A DNA stretch of 64,000 nucleotides, from NCBI GenBank assembly GCA_016178785.1, contig JACOSO010000085.1:1-64000 (forward strand). The letters are read 5' to 3'. Of the stretch, positions 17,801 to 26,025 are shown piece after piece. The translations under genes were made by a program, and so were the position numbers. This DNA comes from Bacteroidota bacterium. Lineage in GTDB: Bacteria; Bacteroidota; Bacteroidia; Cytophagales; Cyclobacteriaceae. Each line of letters opens with the position of its first letter. Position 1 is the stretch's first letter. A model generated the notes under the pieces. The model did not search any database. It saw nothing but the letters and a program-made list of their open reading frames with translations, and was not told the DNA's origin.

Positions 17801-19402
17801 AAGTGTGGCTTTGACTTGAACAATATCTTTCCCTTCCCTGACATCAATGAAGCCCTTGGCACTGAATTTCAGATTCGGATCGTTAATGGAAAGTACTCCA
17901 TTGAAAAGCTGTGCAGCAAAGCGTGCGTTCGTAGTGATATTGGTGTAATCGTATTGGCGAAAACCAATTGAATTCACTTGGCCTGTTAAAGTAAAATCAG
18001 TAGTCTCGCGGGTAAGGCCCTTACCATTAATCCTTCCATTAAGCGTAACACGCTGAAAATTTGTCGTGTCATTGAGGTATTTTCCCAGCTCAAAATTGGT
18101 AAGCGAAAGATTTCCTTTGAAGGTGGATCGGCCAACATCTTTTTCATTCACTTTCAGGTTCACGTCAGATTTTAAATTTCCCAAACTGGTGGCAAGATTT
18201 CCTTTGGCAACGAAGTCGTTGATAAATCCGGTGAACTCAATTTGCGCCTGTGTACGGCCAAGCGGTTTTACCATATCGAAGATATTCTCCGGCATGAAAA
18301 ATCGAATGTCGTTTTGGTGAATGAGGCCATCTGTAATTTTTAAATCGATAAAAGTTTCACTTAAGTTGGGTAACCCATCCATGCTCAAACGCCCAGCAAT
18401 TCGTGTACTGCCCATCGCCAAATTCATATTGCGAAAAACGAACCGAACAACTTTTCCCGATGCGCTTCCACTTAATGTCACCGCTTGTGGAAGTTCAGGC
18501 AATCCGTAACTGAACAAAGCGAGATCTTTCGGATCGATCAAAGTGTTCTTTAATTTGGCAGTGATATTCACTTTGTCATTGAAATTGCTGAGGTCATCCA
18601 TGCTAGAATATTTGAAGATGACGGTGTCGGTAATGAAACTTTTACCTGCTTTTAGATTCACGTTCAAAAACTCCATCGAACTTTGCGAAATGCGGAAGTA
18701 AGTACTGAGTTCTTCAATTTTAAATTTTGTCTTTCGGTCTTGCACATGCAATGACTTCAGGTCAAATTGAATGGTGTCACCAATCACTTGAAATGCGTTG
18801 ATATTTCCATTCGTCACATCCAAATGAAAATGATGATAATTAAAACCATTTTTGACGGAATCCTTTTCCGGTTCGCTATAAATAAACTGAGAATTGTTCA
18901 GGGCAATTTCTGCAATGTTCAGTTTAGCCGAACTTTGACCACCGCGGCCGGAGGAATATTTCTCGTTTATTTTTTTGATGAAGATGTTGATGTTCAGGTT
19001 TCTTGAAGTATCGCCTTCAGCAATTTTTATCAAACTCACTCTTGCCAGATCAATATCGGCTGCCTCAATGTTCACATGACCGCGAGCCAGCAATTCCATA
19101 AAAGCAAAATTCACGGTCAGGCGTTCAACGGTGATCATTTCGTTCCGTTCAGGGTCTTTGATCATTACTTGTTTCATTTCAAGTCGATCGTACCAACGCA
19201 GATCCATTTTCTCAACTGTGGCTGGAAAACCTACCACCTGTGAAAAGCCTCTTAAGTAACGGCCAATCAGTGCTGTTTGAACTTCGGGGAACTGAAAAAT
19301 GAGAAATGAAAGGGAGGTGAAAGCGATAATAGCAAAGAATGAGTACAAGAGAATTTTCCTGACCCAAAACAAAATCCGGTTTTTGATAACTTGCAACCTC
19401 AT
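14825..19402 (-). CDS. TamB-like translocation/assembly module protein
   Basis: A very long (1525-residue) envelope protein with a single N-terminal membrane anchor (about residues 14-35) and an extended beta-rich body ending in a TamB/DUF490 domain (GDYEFERGNYNFTLYDIINKEF, near residue 1215, and the following ~300 residues). TamB-like proteins span the periplasm and are linked to outer-membrane protein assembly and phospholipid transport. Its ATG overlaps the divergent tsaD ATG in a shared CATG. Many plus-strand open frames here are shadows. Confidence 0.92.
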   Translation of the reverse strand: MRLQVIKNRILFWVRKILLYSFFAIIAFTSLSFLIFQFPEVQTALIGRYLRGFSQVVGFPATVEKMDLRWYDRLEMKQVMIKDPERNEMITVERLTVNFAFMELLARGHVNIEAADIDLARVSLIKIAEGDTSRNLNINIFIKKINEKYSSGRGGQSSAKLNIAEIALNNSQFIYSEPEKDSVKNGFNYHHFHLDVTNGNINAFQVIGDTIQFDLKSLHVQDRKTKFKIEELSTYFRISQSSMEFLNVNLKAGKSFITDTVIFKYSSMDDLSNFNDKVNITAKLKNTLIDPKDLALFSYGLPELPQAVTLSGSASGKVVRFVFRNMNLAMGSTRIAGRLSMDGLPNLSETFIDLKITDGLIHQNDIRFFMPENIFDMVKPLGRTQAQIEFTGFINDFVAKGNLATSLGNLKSDVNLKVNEKDVGRSTFKGNLSLTNFELGKYLNDTTNFQRVTLNGRINGKGLTRETTDFTLTGQVNSIGFRQYDYTNITTNARFAAQLFNGVLSINDPNLKFSAKGFIDVREGKDIVQVKATLDTAFVDQLGFIKDPLFVRSYFDVNTKGLSLDSLFGSIVLRNTLVNYNGKVLTLDSIHIISDRNETDRQLKLRSSIADFSMQGNYKYTSLFNDLSRLSQEFYLSLKNDRAALSNYYKQKKETSLQKYYATFELTVHNMQPLAVLGDVDLFISPDSKLNGNFLNDEIPFLNLSGTTDTITYQQKKFLGNDFNFMASKHRDSTRGKSTLTFRSANQLLSKVFKTKNVFADAQWNKDHIDLELDADQDGNSNILRMKSEIDFLKDSIKIKILPTQLRIFDEYWRVSTDNYILFRNLEWNINHMHFHHGKESVSLDGFVSEDPSKVLTMNIDSLGVDIINSLVLEKVFGVMNGNVQARDIYHNPFIQNNLTVKDLTVDQFLLGNVSGTNQWSREQKRFDLNFSLERDGKRTVEMNGFYDPAQPASPLSVNAKLENTNIKIIEPFMRGIFSQMDGALTGNYTVTGTFLEPVVSGTGKIESAQLTVDYLKTKYFFEGDLSFNPKQILFKNFNITDELKNKATLEGYIAHRNYKEMRIDLDAAFANFQLLNTTAKDNELFYGQAYGTGNMNMLGPINNLKISGTARSEKATRIFIPLNGTETSVTKKDFVTFVNFSDTLKQESKKVKSKTKNEPTGITMDMNLDITPDAYAEIIFDIRSGDIIRGYGRGDLKLQLDTKGEFNMFGDYEFERGNYNFTLYDIINKEFAINKGSRITWLGDPYGGILNLTASYRQLVSFAPIVSNQDPSVVNSLQMRRKYPAEVQLKLDGAMMSPQINFDIVANDLPNTVPVTTTSNTSVAITLNNDFKAFKAQLTEQELKRQVFSLIMLRRFSPPDAFATGNSLYNSVSELFSNQLSYWLTQVDQNLEVNFDLGNFDQEAFNTFQLRLSYSFLNGRLRVTRDGAFNNNYNRSEVSNMLGDWTVDYLLTPDGKFKVKMYSRNNINQLLNSSTIGSQAAVTTGFSLMNTQNFNRWRDLLILARERRRKELAQQPKKEDDGTK

Positions 19403-20423
19403 GGTTCAAACGCTACATCCAACAATTCTAGCCATCGAGTCTTCGTGCGATGAAACTTCTGCATCAGTGATTCGGTCTGGCAAGGTACTCAATAATGTGA
19501 TAGCCTCGCAAGAAGTACACCACAAACATGGCGGTGTGGTACCTGAACTTGCCTCACGTGCGCACCAGCAAAACATTCTTAGGGTGGTAAACGAAGCAAT
19601 GGACCAATCTGGTATAAAAAAGAATGAATTAAATGCCATTGCTTTTACCCGCGGACCTGGCTTGATGGGTTCGTTATTGGTAGGTGTTTCCTTTGCCAAG
19701 GGCATGGCTCTCGCGCTTGACATTCCGATGATTGAAGTGAACCACATGGAGGCACACGTGCTGGCGCATTTCATCAGCGAACCAAAGCCTCAGTTTCCGT
19801 TTCTGTGTCTCACGGTGAGTGGCGGTCACACGCAAATTGTCTTAGTGAAAAGTTTTTTGGAATTGAAAGTGCTCGGGCAGACGCAAGACGATGCCGTGGG
19901 AGAGGCATTTGATAAAGCAGCTAAGATGATGGGCTTGCCCTATCCTGGTGGTCCGCTTATCGATAATTATGCGAAGCTCGGTAATGCCAGTGCGTTTAAG
20001 TTTTCTCAGACCTCCATGCCTGATCTGGATTTTTCTTTCAGTGGAATCAAAACTGCTTTTCTATATTTCCTTCGTGATAAAAAAAAGGAAGATGAAAATT
20101 TTGTGGAAAAGAACCTGAACGATATTTGTGCAAGCTTGCAACGACACCTTGTTCAAATGCTCTTGCAAAAATTGAAACTCGCGGCTCAACAAACGGGCAT
20201 CAAAGAAATCGCTATAGCGGGAGGAGTAGCGGCCAATTCAGGATTAAGAAATGCTTTAACAGATCTAGCTAAAGAATTGAACTGGAAAATCTTCATTCCG
20301 GAATTTCAATACTGTACTGACAATGCCGCGATGATAGCAATGGCAGCACACTATAAATTTTTAGAAGGCAAGTTTTGTGGGATGGATGTAGCGCCTGTTC
20401 CGAATTTAGAAGTTGGGTATTAG
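19401..20423 (+). CDS. tsaD: tRNA N6-adenosine threonylcarbamoyltransferase TsaD
   Basis: Catalytic subunit for the t6A37 modification of ANN-decoding tRNAs. The 340-residue protein has the ASKHA fold start (ILAIESSCDET, residues 9-19), the metal-binding HMEAH motif (His115, His119) and the C-terminal AIAGGVAANSGLR loop. An open frame extends upstream to 19299, but ATG 19401 gives the normal family N-terminus. That ATG overlaps the tamB ATG on the other strand, so its promoter must lie within tamB. Confidence 0.97.
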   Translation: MVQTLHPTILAIESSCDETSASVIRSGKVLNNVIASQEVHHKHGGVVPELASRAHQQNILRVVNEAMDQSGIKKNELNAIAFTRGPGLMGSLLVGVSFAKGMALALDIPMIEVNHMEAHVLAHFISEPKPQFPFLCLTVSGGHTQIVLVKSFLELKVLGQTQDDAVGEAFDKAAKMMGLPYPGGPLIDNYAKLGNASAFKFSQTSMPDLDFSFSGIKTAFLYFLRDKKKEDENFVEKNLNDICASLQRHLVQMLLQKLKLAAQQTGIKEIAIAGGVAANSGLRNALTDLAKELNWKIFIPEFQYCTDNAAMIAMAAHYKFLEGKFCGMDVAPVPNLEVGY

Positions 20424-20460
20424 GAACTAGACTTAGGAATCGGAATTAGAATGTAGTTAT

Positions 20461-20497
20461 TATCGACTATGGACTATGGACCATGGACTACTGACTA
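20461..20497. repeat. Heptad-period repeat array (TATGGAC type) overlapping kdsB stop
   Basis: Five exact 7-base steps: TATCGAC, TATGGAC twice, CATGGAC, TACTGAC. The kdsB TAG stop (20488-20490 on the minus strand) and its last two sense codons fall inside the array. The segment before it (20424-20460) has a looser 6-7 base rhythm of GGAAT/TAGAAT units. Confidence 0.8.
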
Positions 20498-21243
20498 ATT
20501 AAGGCTTTCAGTATTTGTATAGCCTTCTGCAAATCTTCCGGTGTATCAATGCATATGCTTTCTTCCATCTCGGTTTCAACCGTTTTTATTTTGAAGCCAT
20601 TTTCAATCCAACGCAATTGCTCGAGCGATTCCGCTTTTTCTAAAAGGGAAGGGGAGAGCTTAGTGATTTTTTCAAGTACGTCAGCACGATAAGCATACAA
20701 ACCAACGTGGCGGTAAAAAGTGGTTTTACTTAACCAATCCTTTTGCTCAAACTTTTGAACGAAAGGGATTGGCGAACGGCTGAAATAAATGGCCTCCTTA
20801 TCTTTGTTGATTACCACCTTCGCTTCTCCTGGAGAATTCAACTGATCGAGTGTGGCGATTTTTTGAATCAGTGTGGCGAGTTCGGTTTGCATTGACAATG
20901 AAGAACAAAGCAAGTCGATTTGGTTTGGGTCAATGAATGGTTCATCGCCTTGGATGTTGATCGCGAAATCAAACTTTTCGATTTGCTTATTCATGGCCTC
21001 ATAGCATCTGTCAGTTCCGCTCGGATGGTTATCGGCAGTCATGCAAGCGGCCCCCCCAAAAGAAAGCACATGATTGTAAATCCGTTGCTCATCAGTAGCG
21101 ACAACCAGTTGCTGAAGTTTTTTAGATTTTTTAACTTGATTATAAACACGCTGTATCATCGTTTGGCCAAGCATATCAACTAAAGGCTTGCCAGGAAACC
21201 GGGTCGAAGCGAAGCGAGCAGGAATAATTCCGATTATTTTCAT
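20488..21243 (-). CDS. kdsB: 3-deoxy-manno-octulosonate cytidylyltransferase
   Basis: Activates Kdo as CMP-Kdo for attachment to lipid A, so the organism makes Kdo-containing LPS. The 251-residue protein has the nucleotidyltransferase start IIPARFASTRFPGKPL, the HPSGTDR motif, NIQGDEPF and the C-terminal SICIDTPEDL. The start is ATG at 21241-21243. The coding end is overrun by a heptad repeat that supplies the last two sense codons and the stop. Confidence 0.97.
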   Translation of the reverse strand: MKIIGIIPARFASTRFPGKPLVDMLGQTMIQRVYNQVKKSKKLQQLVVATDEQRIYNHVLSFGGAACMTADNHPSGTDRCYEAMNKQIEKFDFAINIQGDEPFIDPNQIDLLCSSLSMQTELATLIQKIATLDQLNSPGEAKVVINKDKEAIYFSRSPIPFVQKFEQKDWLSKTTFYRHVGLYAYRADVLEKITKLSPSLLEKAESLEQLRWIENGFKIKTVETEMEESICIDTPEDLQKAIQILKALISQ

Positions 21244-21264
21244 CGAGGCAAATTACTATAATGG

Positions 21265-21299
21265 GTTTAAAGTTTTAGGTTTAAAGTTCGAAGTTTATG
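21265..21299. repeat. Heptad-period repeat array (GTTTAAA type)
   Basis: Five 7-base units each starting with GTT (GTTTAAA twice, GTTTTAG, GTTCGAA, GTTTATG), between the kdsB start and the methyltransferase stop. Confidence 0.75.
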
Positions 21300-21324
21300 C
21301 CCCATTGAACATCATACAATCGTC

Positions 21325-21352
21325 CCTTGAACGTTAAACCTTGAACCTTGAA
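21325..21352. repeat. Heptad-period repeat array (CCTTGAA type)
   Basis: Four 7-base units, three of them exactly CCTTGAA, ending at the base before the methyltransferase stop codon. Confidence 0.75.
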
Positions 21353-22729
21353 TTAGCTCCTGATCCTCCAATTCGAAGGATATAAGTTATTACATCGGTT
21401 ACCCAAATGATTCACCCAACCGATCGGAGTGTCTTGATATTTCAATAAGGTAAAACCGGTTTTGTCAGTGCTTAAATTCAAAACATCTTTTCTCAAATAG
21501 GTGATCGCCTGCTCAAGGGTTACTTCAATTGAAGGAAAATTATCAACATTGATTTCATTTGAGAGAGCAAAGGAATGCTCAGGAATTAGTTTGTCGTGCT
21601 TGGCTGTAGCAATCGCTGTTCCTTTTTGAATAACCCTTAGAGCTTTGTTCAATAAAGCGATGTCAAATAAATACTTCTTTGGTAACGCTAAAATTAATTC
21701 TTCATGAAGAGCAAACTCAATTGTATCAGGATTGGTGAACCAACTGGAAAGCCTCTCAATTATTTTTTTAGGTGGATGATCAAATATTTTTTTGGTATGA
21801 GCAGTGATCTCCGATTGCTCTTCCTTTTTCTGAAGGACTGAAATAAAGAAGCCTTCTCCTTTGGTTTTGTGCGGATAGAAATGATAACCATTTATGTTCT
21901 CAATTTGAATTTCTTCTACTCCCCAACCACTTTCTACTTTCAACTTTAAGCTTTCAGACTTATTCTCCGCAACCAATCGACTAAGATTACCTTCATTTTC
22001 TTTTGGGTTGTAGGTACAAGTACTGTAAATCAGAATTCCATTTTGCTTTAGCGCAGGCCATATTTGATTTACAATTCGCTGCTGTCTTAGCGAACACAAT
22101 TCTGCATTCTCTTCCGACCATTCATTCATCGAATTCTGATCCTTGCGAAACAATCCTTCACCTGAGCATGGGGCATCAATCACGATCACATCAAAGAACC
22201 CGTTCAGTCTTTGGAAATCTTCCGGATCATTGTTAGTGACAACTGCATTGACGTTTCCCCACTTGCAAATATTTTCAGCGAGTATGGTTGCTCGAGCTCT
22301 AATAGTTTCATTGGCAACCAACAGGGAATTGTCGCGGAGCAAGCTAAGAAGGTGAGTTGACTTTCCTCCGGGGGCCGCGCACAAATCCAAAACCCGAAGA
22401 GGCTGTGATAAATCAATTGTTTGTTTCAATACATGCTCGAGAAACATCGAGCTGGCTTCCTGCACATAGTAAGAGCCTGCATGAAAGAGAGGATCAAAAG
22501 TAAATGAGGGGCGCTCGTTAAGATAGTATCCGAAATCTGTCCATGGGATTTTTTCGAGCTCCTTGGAAGGACATTTCTTGGGATTGGTTCTAATACTGGT
22601 GGGGGATGGCTGTTGGTGAGCCGCGACAAATTTTTCCCAATCTTTGCCGAGTTGCTCACGCATTCTATTCGTAAATTCGGAAGGGAAATCTGTGTTAATC
22701 TGTGACATCAGCGGCAAATTCTCAGCCAT
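21353..22729 (-). CDS. RNA cytosine-C5 methyltransferase (NOL1/NOP2/Sun, RsmF/RsmB-like)
   Basis: SAM-dependent m5C methyltransferase, probably acting on rRNA. Motif I is LDLCAAPGGKSTHL (about residues 114-127); the two conserved cysteines are Cys188 in DAPCSGEG and the nucleophile Cys238 in STCTYNP. A C-terminal PUA-like region follows (IGWVNHLGNRCNNLYP), as in RsmF. The first ATG (22729) overlaps the end of marR by eight bases; an internal ATG at 22708 is a possible alternative start. Confidence 0.93.
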   Translation of the reverse strand: MAENLPLMSQINTDFPSEFTNRMREQLGKDWEKFVAAHQQPSPTSIRTNPKKCPSKELEKIPWTDFGYYLNERPSFTFDPLFHAGSYYVQEASSMFLEHVLKQTIDLSQPLRVLDLCAAPGGKSTHLLSLLRDNSLLVANETIRARATILAENICKWGNVNAVVTNNDPEDFQRLNGFFDVIVIDAPCSGEGLFRKDQNSMNEWSEENAELCSLRQQRIVNQIWPALKQNGILIYSTCTYNPKENEGNLSRLVAENKSESLKLKVESGWGVEEIQIENINGYHFYPHKTKGEGFFISVLQKKEEQSEITAHTKKIFDHPPKKIIERLSSWFTNPDTIEFALHEELILALPKKYLFDIALLNKALRVIQKGTAIATAKHDKLIPEHSFALSNEINVDNFPSIEVTLEQAITYLRKDVLNLSTDKTGFTLLKYQDTPIGWVNHLGNRCNNLYPSNWRIRS

Positions 22730-23195
22730 TCAGATTTTTGTCGTTGTACTCTATAATATTAAGGAGTTTATTCAAGGTATCATCAAAATTCTTTTTTCCA
22801 AACTCTTTTCGGTATTCATTCATCAACCCACTGAAGCACTGGCGTGCGCTTGTTACAAAATCGTTTCCTCTTTTAGTGAGCGTAAACACGACACCACGCT
22901 TATCGTTTTGATCTGTCATTGCTGAAACATAACCTTTTTTCTGCAGTTCCTTCACGAGCTTACTCATGGCCTGTTTGGTCATTTTTGCACACATCGCGAG
23001 GTCAAAATTTCTTGTGCCATGCAAGTCGATGTTCATGATCACGGGCATGTAAGCAATCTTAAAATCTTTAAAGCCCTTCTTCGTAAGCTCCCGCATTGCC
23101 CAGCGATCCAGTTGCTTTTTCAATACGGAGATAACTTTCGCGTAGCCGTACATTCGTACGTACTCAGGATCCTGAAGTTTTCGGTCGAGGGCCAT
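22722..23195 (-). CDS. MarR-family transcriptional regulator (probable efflux repressor)
   Basis: A 157-residue winged-helix protein with the MarR layout: N-terminal dimerisation helix, recognition helix region (CAKMTKQAMSKLVKELQKKGYV), wing (DQNDKRGVVFTLTKRG) and C-terminal dimerisation helix. It is transcribed divergently from the EmrA/EmrB/TolC-type genes across a 119-base region carrying TAGTCAA/TTGACTA repeats placed on both -33 boxes, so it probably represses both itself and the pump. Its end overlaps the methyltransferase gene. Confidence 0.9.
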   Translation of the reverse strand: MALDRKLQDPEYVRMYGYAKVISVLKKQLDRWAMRELTKKGFKDFKIAYMPVIMNIDLHGTRNFDLAMCAKMTKQAMSKLVKELQKKGYVSAMTDQNDKRGVVFTLTKRGNDFVTSARQCFSGLMNEYRKEFGKKNFDDTLNKLLNIIEYNDKNLNG

Positions 23196-23213
23196 ACTAT
23201 AGTTTATTTAGTG

Positions 23214-23280
23214 CAAAGATAATTCACAAAAAAATAATAGTCAACTTTATTGACTAAATAGTCAACTAAGTTTACTTTTG
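23214..23280. promoter_or_regulatory. Back-to-back promoters with shared MarR-type operator
   Basis: For the efflux operon: -33 TTG at 23250-23252, 20-base spacer, -7 TACTTTTG at 23273-23280. For marR on the minus strand: -33 TTG at 23244-23242, 20-base spacer, -7 TATCTTTG at 23221-23214. Both -33 boxes belong to an inverted repeat, TAGTCAA (23238-23244) and TTGACTA (23250-23256), with a third TAGTCAA at 23259-23265 exactly 21 bases from the first. The whole layout is symmetric about position 23247. Operator function is inferred. Confidence 0.8.
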
Positions 23281-23314
23281 TGCCGTTAGTAGCACTTATT
23301 ACAACTCTTATTAT

Positions 23315-24358
23315 ATGGAAGCAAACCCATCTATACCGAAGAAAAGAAACCGCACCCCGTTGGTGATCATCCCCCTGGTTTTGATCGCTGCCTTTTTTGG
23401 CATTCGCGCTGGCATACACAGCATGAATTATGAAACAACTGACAATGCTCAGATCGAAACAAATGCTATCCCGATTGTCAGTCGGTTAGCGGGATTTATC
23501 GATTCACTTGCCGTTTTTGATTACGGAGATGTTAAGGAAGGTCAGCTTTTGATCTCAATCGATGACCGCGAATATGCGTTGGCAGTTCTGCAATCAGAAA
23601 CAGATTTAGCCAACGCGCGTGCCGACCTAGCCAACGCACAAGCGCAACTCAGCAACAGCCAGGCGAATAAGCAAGTGACACTTGCTAATCAAGATGTGCA
23701 ACAAACCCGATTGCAAAAAACTTCTGATGACTTAAAACGGGATGAAGGTCTCTTTAAAGACGGAGCCATCACCCAAAAGCAATTAGACGATAGCCGCAAT
23801 AATTATGAGTCGGCACAGAAACAACTTACGGCCAATCAAAAGCAAGTAGCGTTTGCCACTTCGCAGGTGGTTACTTCAGAAGCACAAATCAAGAAAGCAC
23901 AAGCAACTGTAGGGACGCGTGTTGCCGCGTTGGATTTGGCGAAACTTCGATTGAGCTACTGTAATATTTACGCCCCTGTGAGTGGACAAATTGGAAAAAG
24001 AAATTTAGAAGCTGGTCAATATGTTCAAACCGGTCAACCATTGATGACGGTCGTGAACAAGGAAAAATTTTGGGTGATCGCCAATTTCAAAGAGACACAA
24101 TTAGAAAAAATGAAAGTAGGACAGGAAGTGAATGTGAAGTTGGATGGTTATCCTGATATTGAAATCAAAGGAAAGATTTCTTCGCTCAGTTTGGCGACAG
24201 GTGCAAAATTCTCGCTGCTTCCGCCTGACAATGCTACAGGCAATTTCGTAAAGATTACGCAACGCGTGCCTGTGAAAATTGAATTGGACGATGAGACGAA
24301 ATACAAAGACGTCCTTCGTGCAGGCTTAAGTGTGGAAGTTGAAGTCAACGTGAAATAA
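23315..24358 (+). CDS. HlyD/EmrA-family efflux periplasmic adaptor
   Basis: A 347-residue membrane-fusion protein: one N-terminal membrane helix (about residues 17-33), a lipoyl half-motif (VSRLAGFIDSLAVFDYGDVKEG), a long alpha-helical hairpin rich in Ala/Gln/Asn, the second lipoyl half (IYAPVSGQIGKRNLEAGQYV) and a beta-barrel domain. It bridges the EmrB-like pump to the TolC-like channel. It is the first gene of the MarR-controlled operon, five bases before emrB-like. Confidence 0.94.
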   Translation: MEANPSIPKKRNRTPLVIIPLVLIAAFFGIRAGIHSMNYETTDNAQIETNAIPIVSRLAGFIDSLAVFDYGDVKEGQLLISIDDREYALAVLQSETDLANARADLANAQAQLSNSQANKQVTLANQDVQQTRLQKTSDDLKRDEGLFKDGAITQKQLDDSRNNYESAQKQLTANQKQVAFATSQVVTSEAQIKKAQATVGTRVAALDLAKLRLSYCNIYAPVSGQIGKRNLEAGQYVQTGQPLMTVVNKEKFWVIANFKETQLEKMKVGQEVNVKLDGYPDIEIKGKISSLSLATGAKFSLLPPDNATGNFVKITQRVPVKIELDDETKYKDVLRAGLSVEVEVNVK

Positions 24359-24363
24359 AATTT

Positions 24364-25950
24364 ATGTCGAACACACCGTTGCCAACGGGATTTGCGCGGG
24401 CCATCATTGTAATCACTACAATCTCGGCTGCCATCATGGAATTGATAGACATATCCATTGTGAATGTGGCACTTGCCGATATCAGTGGAAATTTAGGCGC
24501 TACCATTGAAGATACTGCTTGGGTTGTAACCGCATACGCCATCGCGAATGTGATCATCATTCCACTCACCGGTTTTCTTGCCCGGCTTTTCGGACGTAAA
24601 AAATATTACATCATTTCTATTATCATCTTCACCATCTCGTCTTATATGTGCGGGCAAGCGGGGAGCTTGACGATGTTGGTGATCTGGCGATTCGTTCAAG
24701 GGATTGGCGGAGGGGCCTTGCTGTCGACTTCTCAAGGAATTTTGTTTGACGCCTTCGAGCCAGCTAAACGCCCGATGGCTGCAGCCATGTTTGGCATGGG
24801 CATAGTATTAGGCCCTACGATCGGCCCGATCTTAGGAGGGATTATCATTGACAATTATTCATGGCCCCTGGTTTTTTACATCAATATTCCGTTTGGGATT
24901 ATTGCCACGTTGCTTACACTGCGCTTCATCAGGAGAACCGAGGATGAAAAAAATCCAAATCGTGAAAAGCCGGCAATTGATTTTACCGGGATCGCTTTTT
25001 TAGCAGTCGGTGTGGGAAGCTTGCAATACGTGCTTGAGCGAGGACAAGCTGATGACTGGTTTGAAAACCGAATGATCTTATTGTTCAGCATTATCGGTGC
25101 TGTAGGATTAATTTCATTTGTTTATCGGGAACTTACCGGAGCGAAGCCCATGATTCATCTAAGCGTGATGAAGCGAAGAAATTTGTGGGCGAGCAACGTC
25201 CTCACGTTTGCTGTAGGCTTCGGCATGTTTGGATCGATATTTATTTTTCCCGTGCTGGTGCAACGAGTCCTCGGCTACACTCCGACAGATGCAGGGTTTG
25301 GGTTAGTGCCCAGCGCCATCGCGGCAATTCTTTGCATGCCGATCGTAGGACGAGCGTTAGGCGCAGGTGCCCCACCTTTAATTTTTGTGGTGATCGGTTT
25401 CGTGTTTTTCATTTTACACGGTTACACATCATCGCTGGCAACACCTGATGTAGGTCTTCCATTTTTCTTTTGGACGCAAGTTTGCCGAGGGATTGCTACA
25501 GCTTGTCTCACCGTGCCTCTCATAAATCAAGCGGTGGTCGGTCTTGCTCCGCATGAAATGCCAAGCGGTATTGCGCTCACCAACATGTTGCGCCAGTTAG
25601 GCGGAGCTTTTGGCATTGCCGTGATGAATACTTATGTAGCTCAGCGATATGCAGTGCATCGCACAGATCTAGTCAGCCACTTGCAAGCTTCAGATCCAAA
25701 TTTGATTCAACGCTTGGCACAAACTCAAGCAGGTGCCATTAATGCAGGCATTAATTCAGTGCAGTCAACGGAATTCAGCTATAAGGTTTTAGATCTTGCT
25801 GTAGCCAAACAGGGATTTTTAATGGCCTACACCGACAGCTTTCAATTGATTGCTATGTTTTTTGTCTGTGCCATACCATTTATGTTTTTACTGCGCACGA
25901 AAAAAGTGGACAAAGCCACCTTGCAAAAAGTTTCAGAGGAAAGCCATTAG
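24364..25950 (+). CDS. DHA2-family MFS drug efflux permease (EmrB-like)
   Basis: A 528-residue 14-helix major facilitator antiporter that expels hydrophobic compounds using the proton gradient. Landmarks are the first helices with ELIDISIVNVALADISGNL, WVVTAYAIANVIIIP, motif A GFLARLFGRKKYY, and motif C-like GMGIVLGPTIGPILGG. It follows the adaptor by five bases and precedes the TolC-like gene, forming a tripartite pump. Confidence 0.95.
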   Translation: MSNTPLPTGFARAIIVITTISAAIMELIDISIVNVALADISGNLGATIEDTAWVVTAYAIANVIIIPLTGFLARLFGRKKYYIISIIIFTISSYMCGQAGSLTMLVIWRFVQGIGGGALLSTSQGILFDAFEPAKRPMAAAMFGMGIVLGPTIGPILGGIIIDNYSWPLVFYINIPFGIIATLLTLRFIRRTEDEKNPNREKPAIDFTGIAFLAVGVGSLQYVLERGQADDWFENRMILLFSIIGAVGLISFVYRELTGAKPMIHLSVMKRRNLWASNVLTFAVGFGMFGSIFIFPVLVQRVLGYTPTDAGFGLVPSAIAAILCMPIVGRALGAGAPPLIFVVIGFVFFILHGYTSSLATPDVGLPFFFWTQVCRGIATACLTVPLINQAVVGLAPHEMPSGIALTNMLRQLGGAFGIAVMNTYVAQRYAVHRTDLVSHLQASDPNLIQRLAQTQAGAINAGINSVQSTEFSYKVLDLAVAKQGFLMAYTDSFQLIAMFFVCAIPFMFLLRTKKVDKATLQKVSEESH

Positions 25951-25954
25951 AAAA

Positions 25955-25989
25955 GTATGAGGTACGATTTACGAGGTACGATTTTAAGA
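25955..25989. repeat. Heptad-period repeat array (GTACGAT type)
   Basis: Five 7-base units (GTATGAG, GTACGAT twice and relatives) starting four bases after the pump stop codon, inside the efflux operon. Confidence 0.7.
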
Positions 25990-25997
25990 CGATCACA

Positions 25998-26018
25998 ATT
26001 TTGAATTTTAAATTTTGA
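25998..26018. repeat. Heptad-period repeat array (ATTTTGA type)
   Basis: Three 7-base units (ATTTTGA, ATTTTAA, ATTTTGA) ending seven bases before the TolC-like start codon. Confidence 0.65.
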
Positions 26019-26025
26019 ATAGAAA

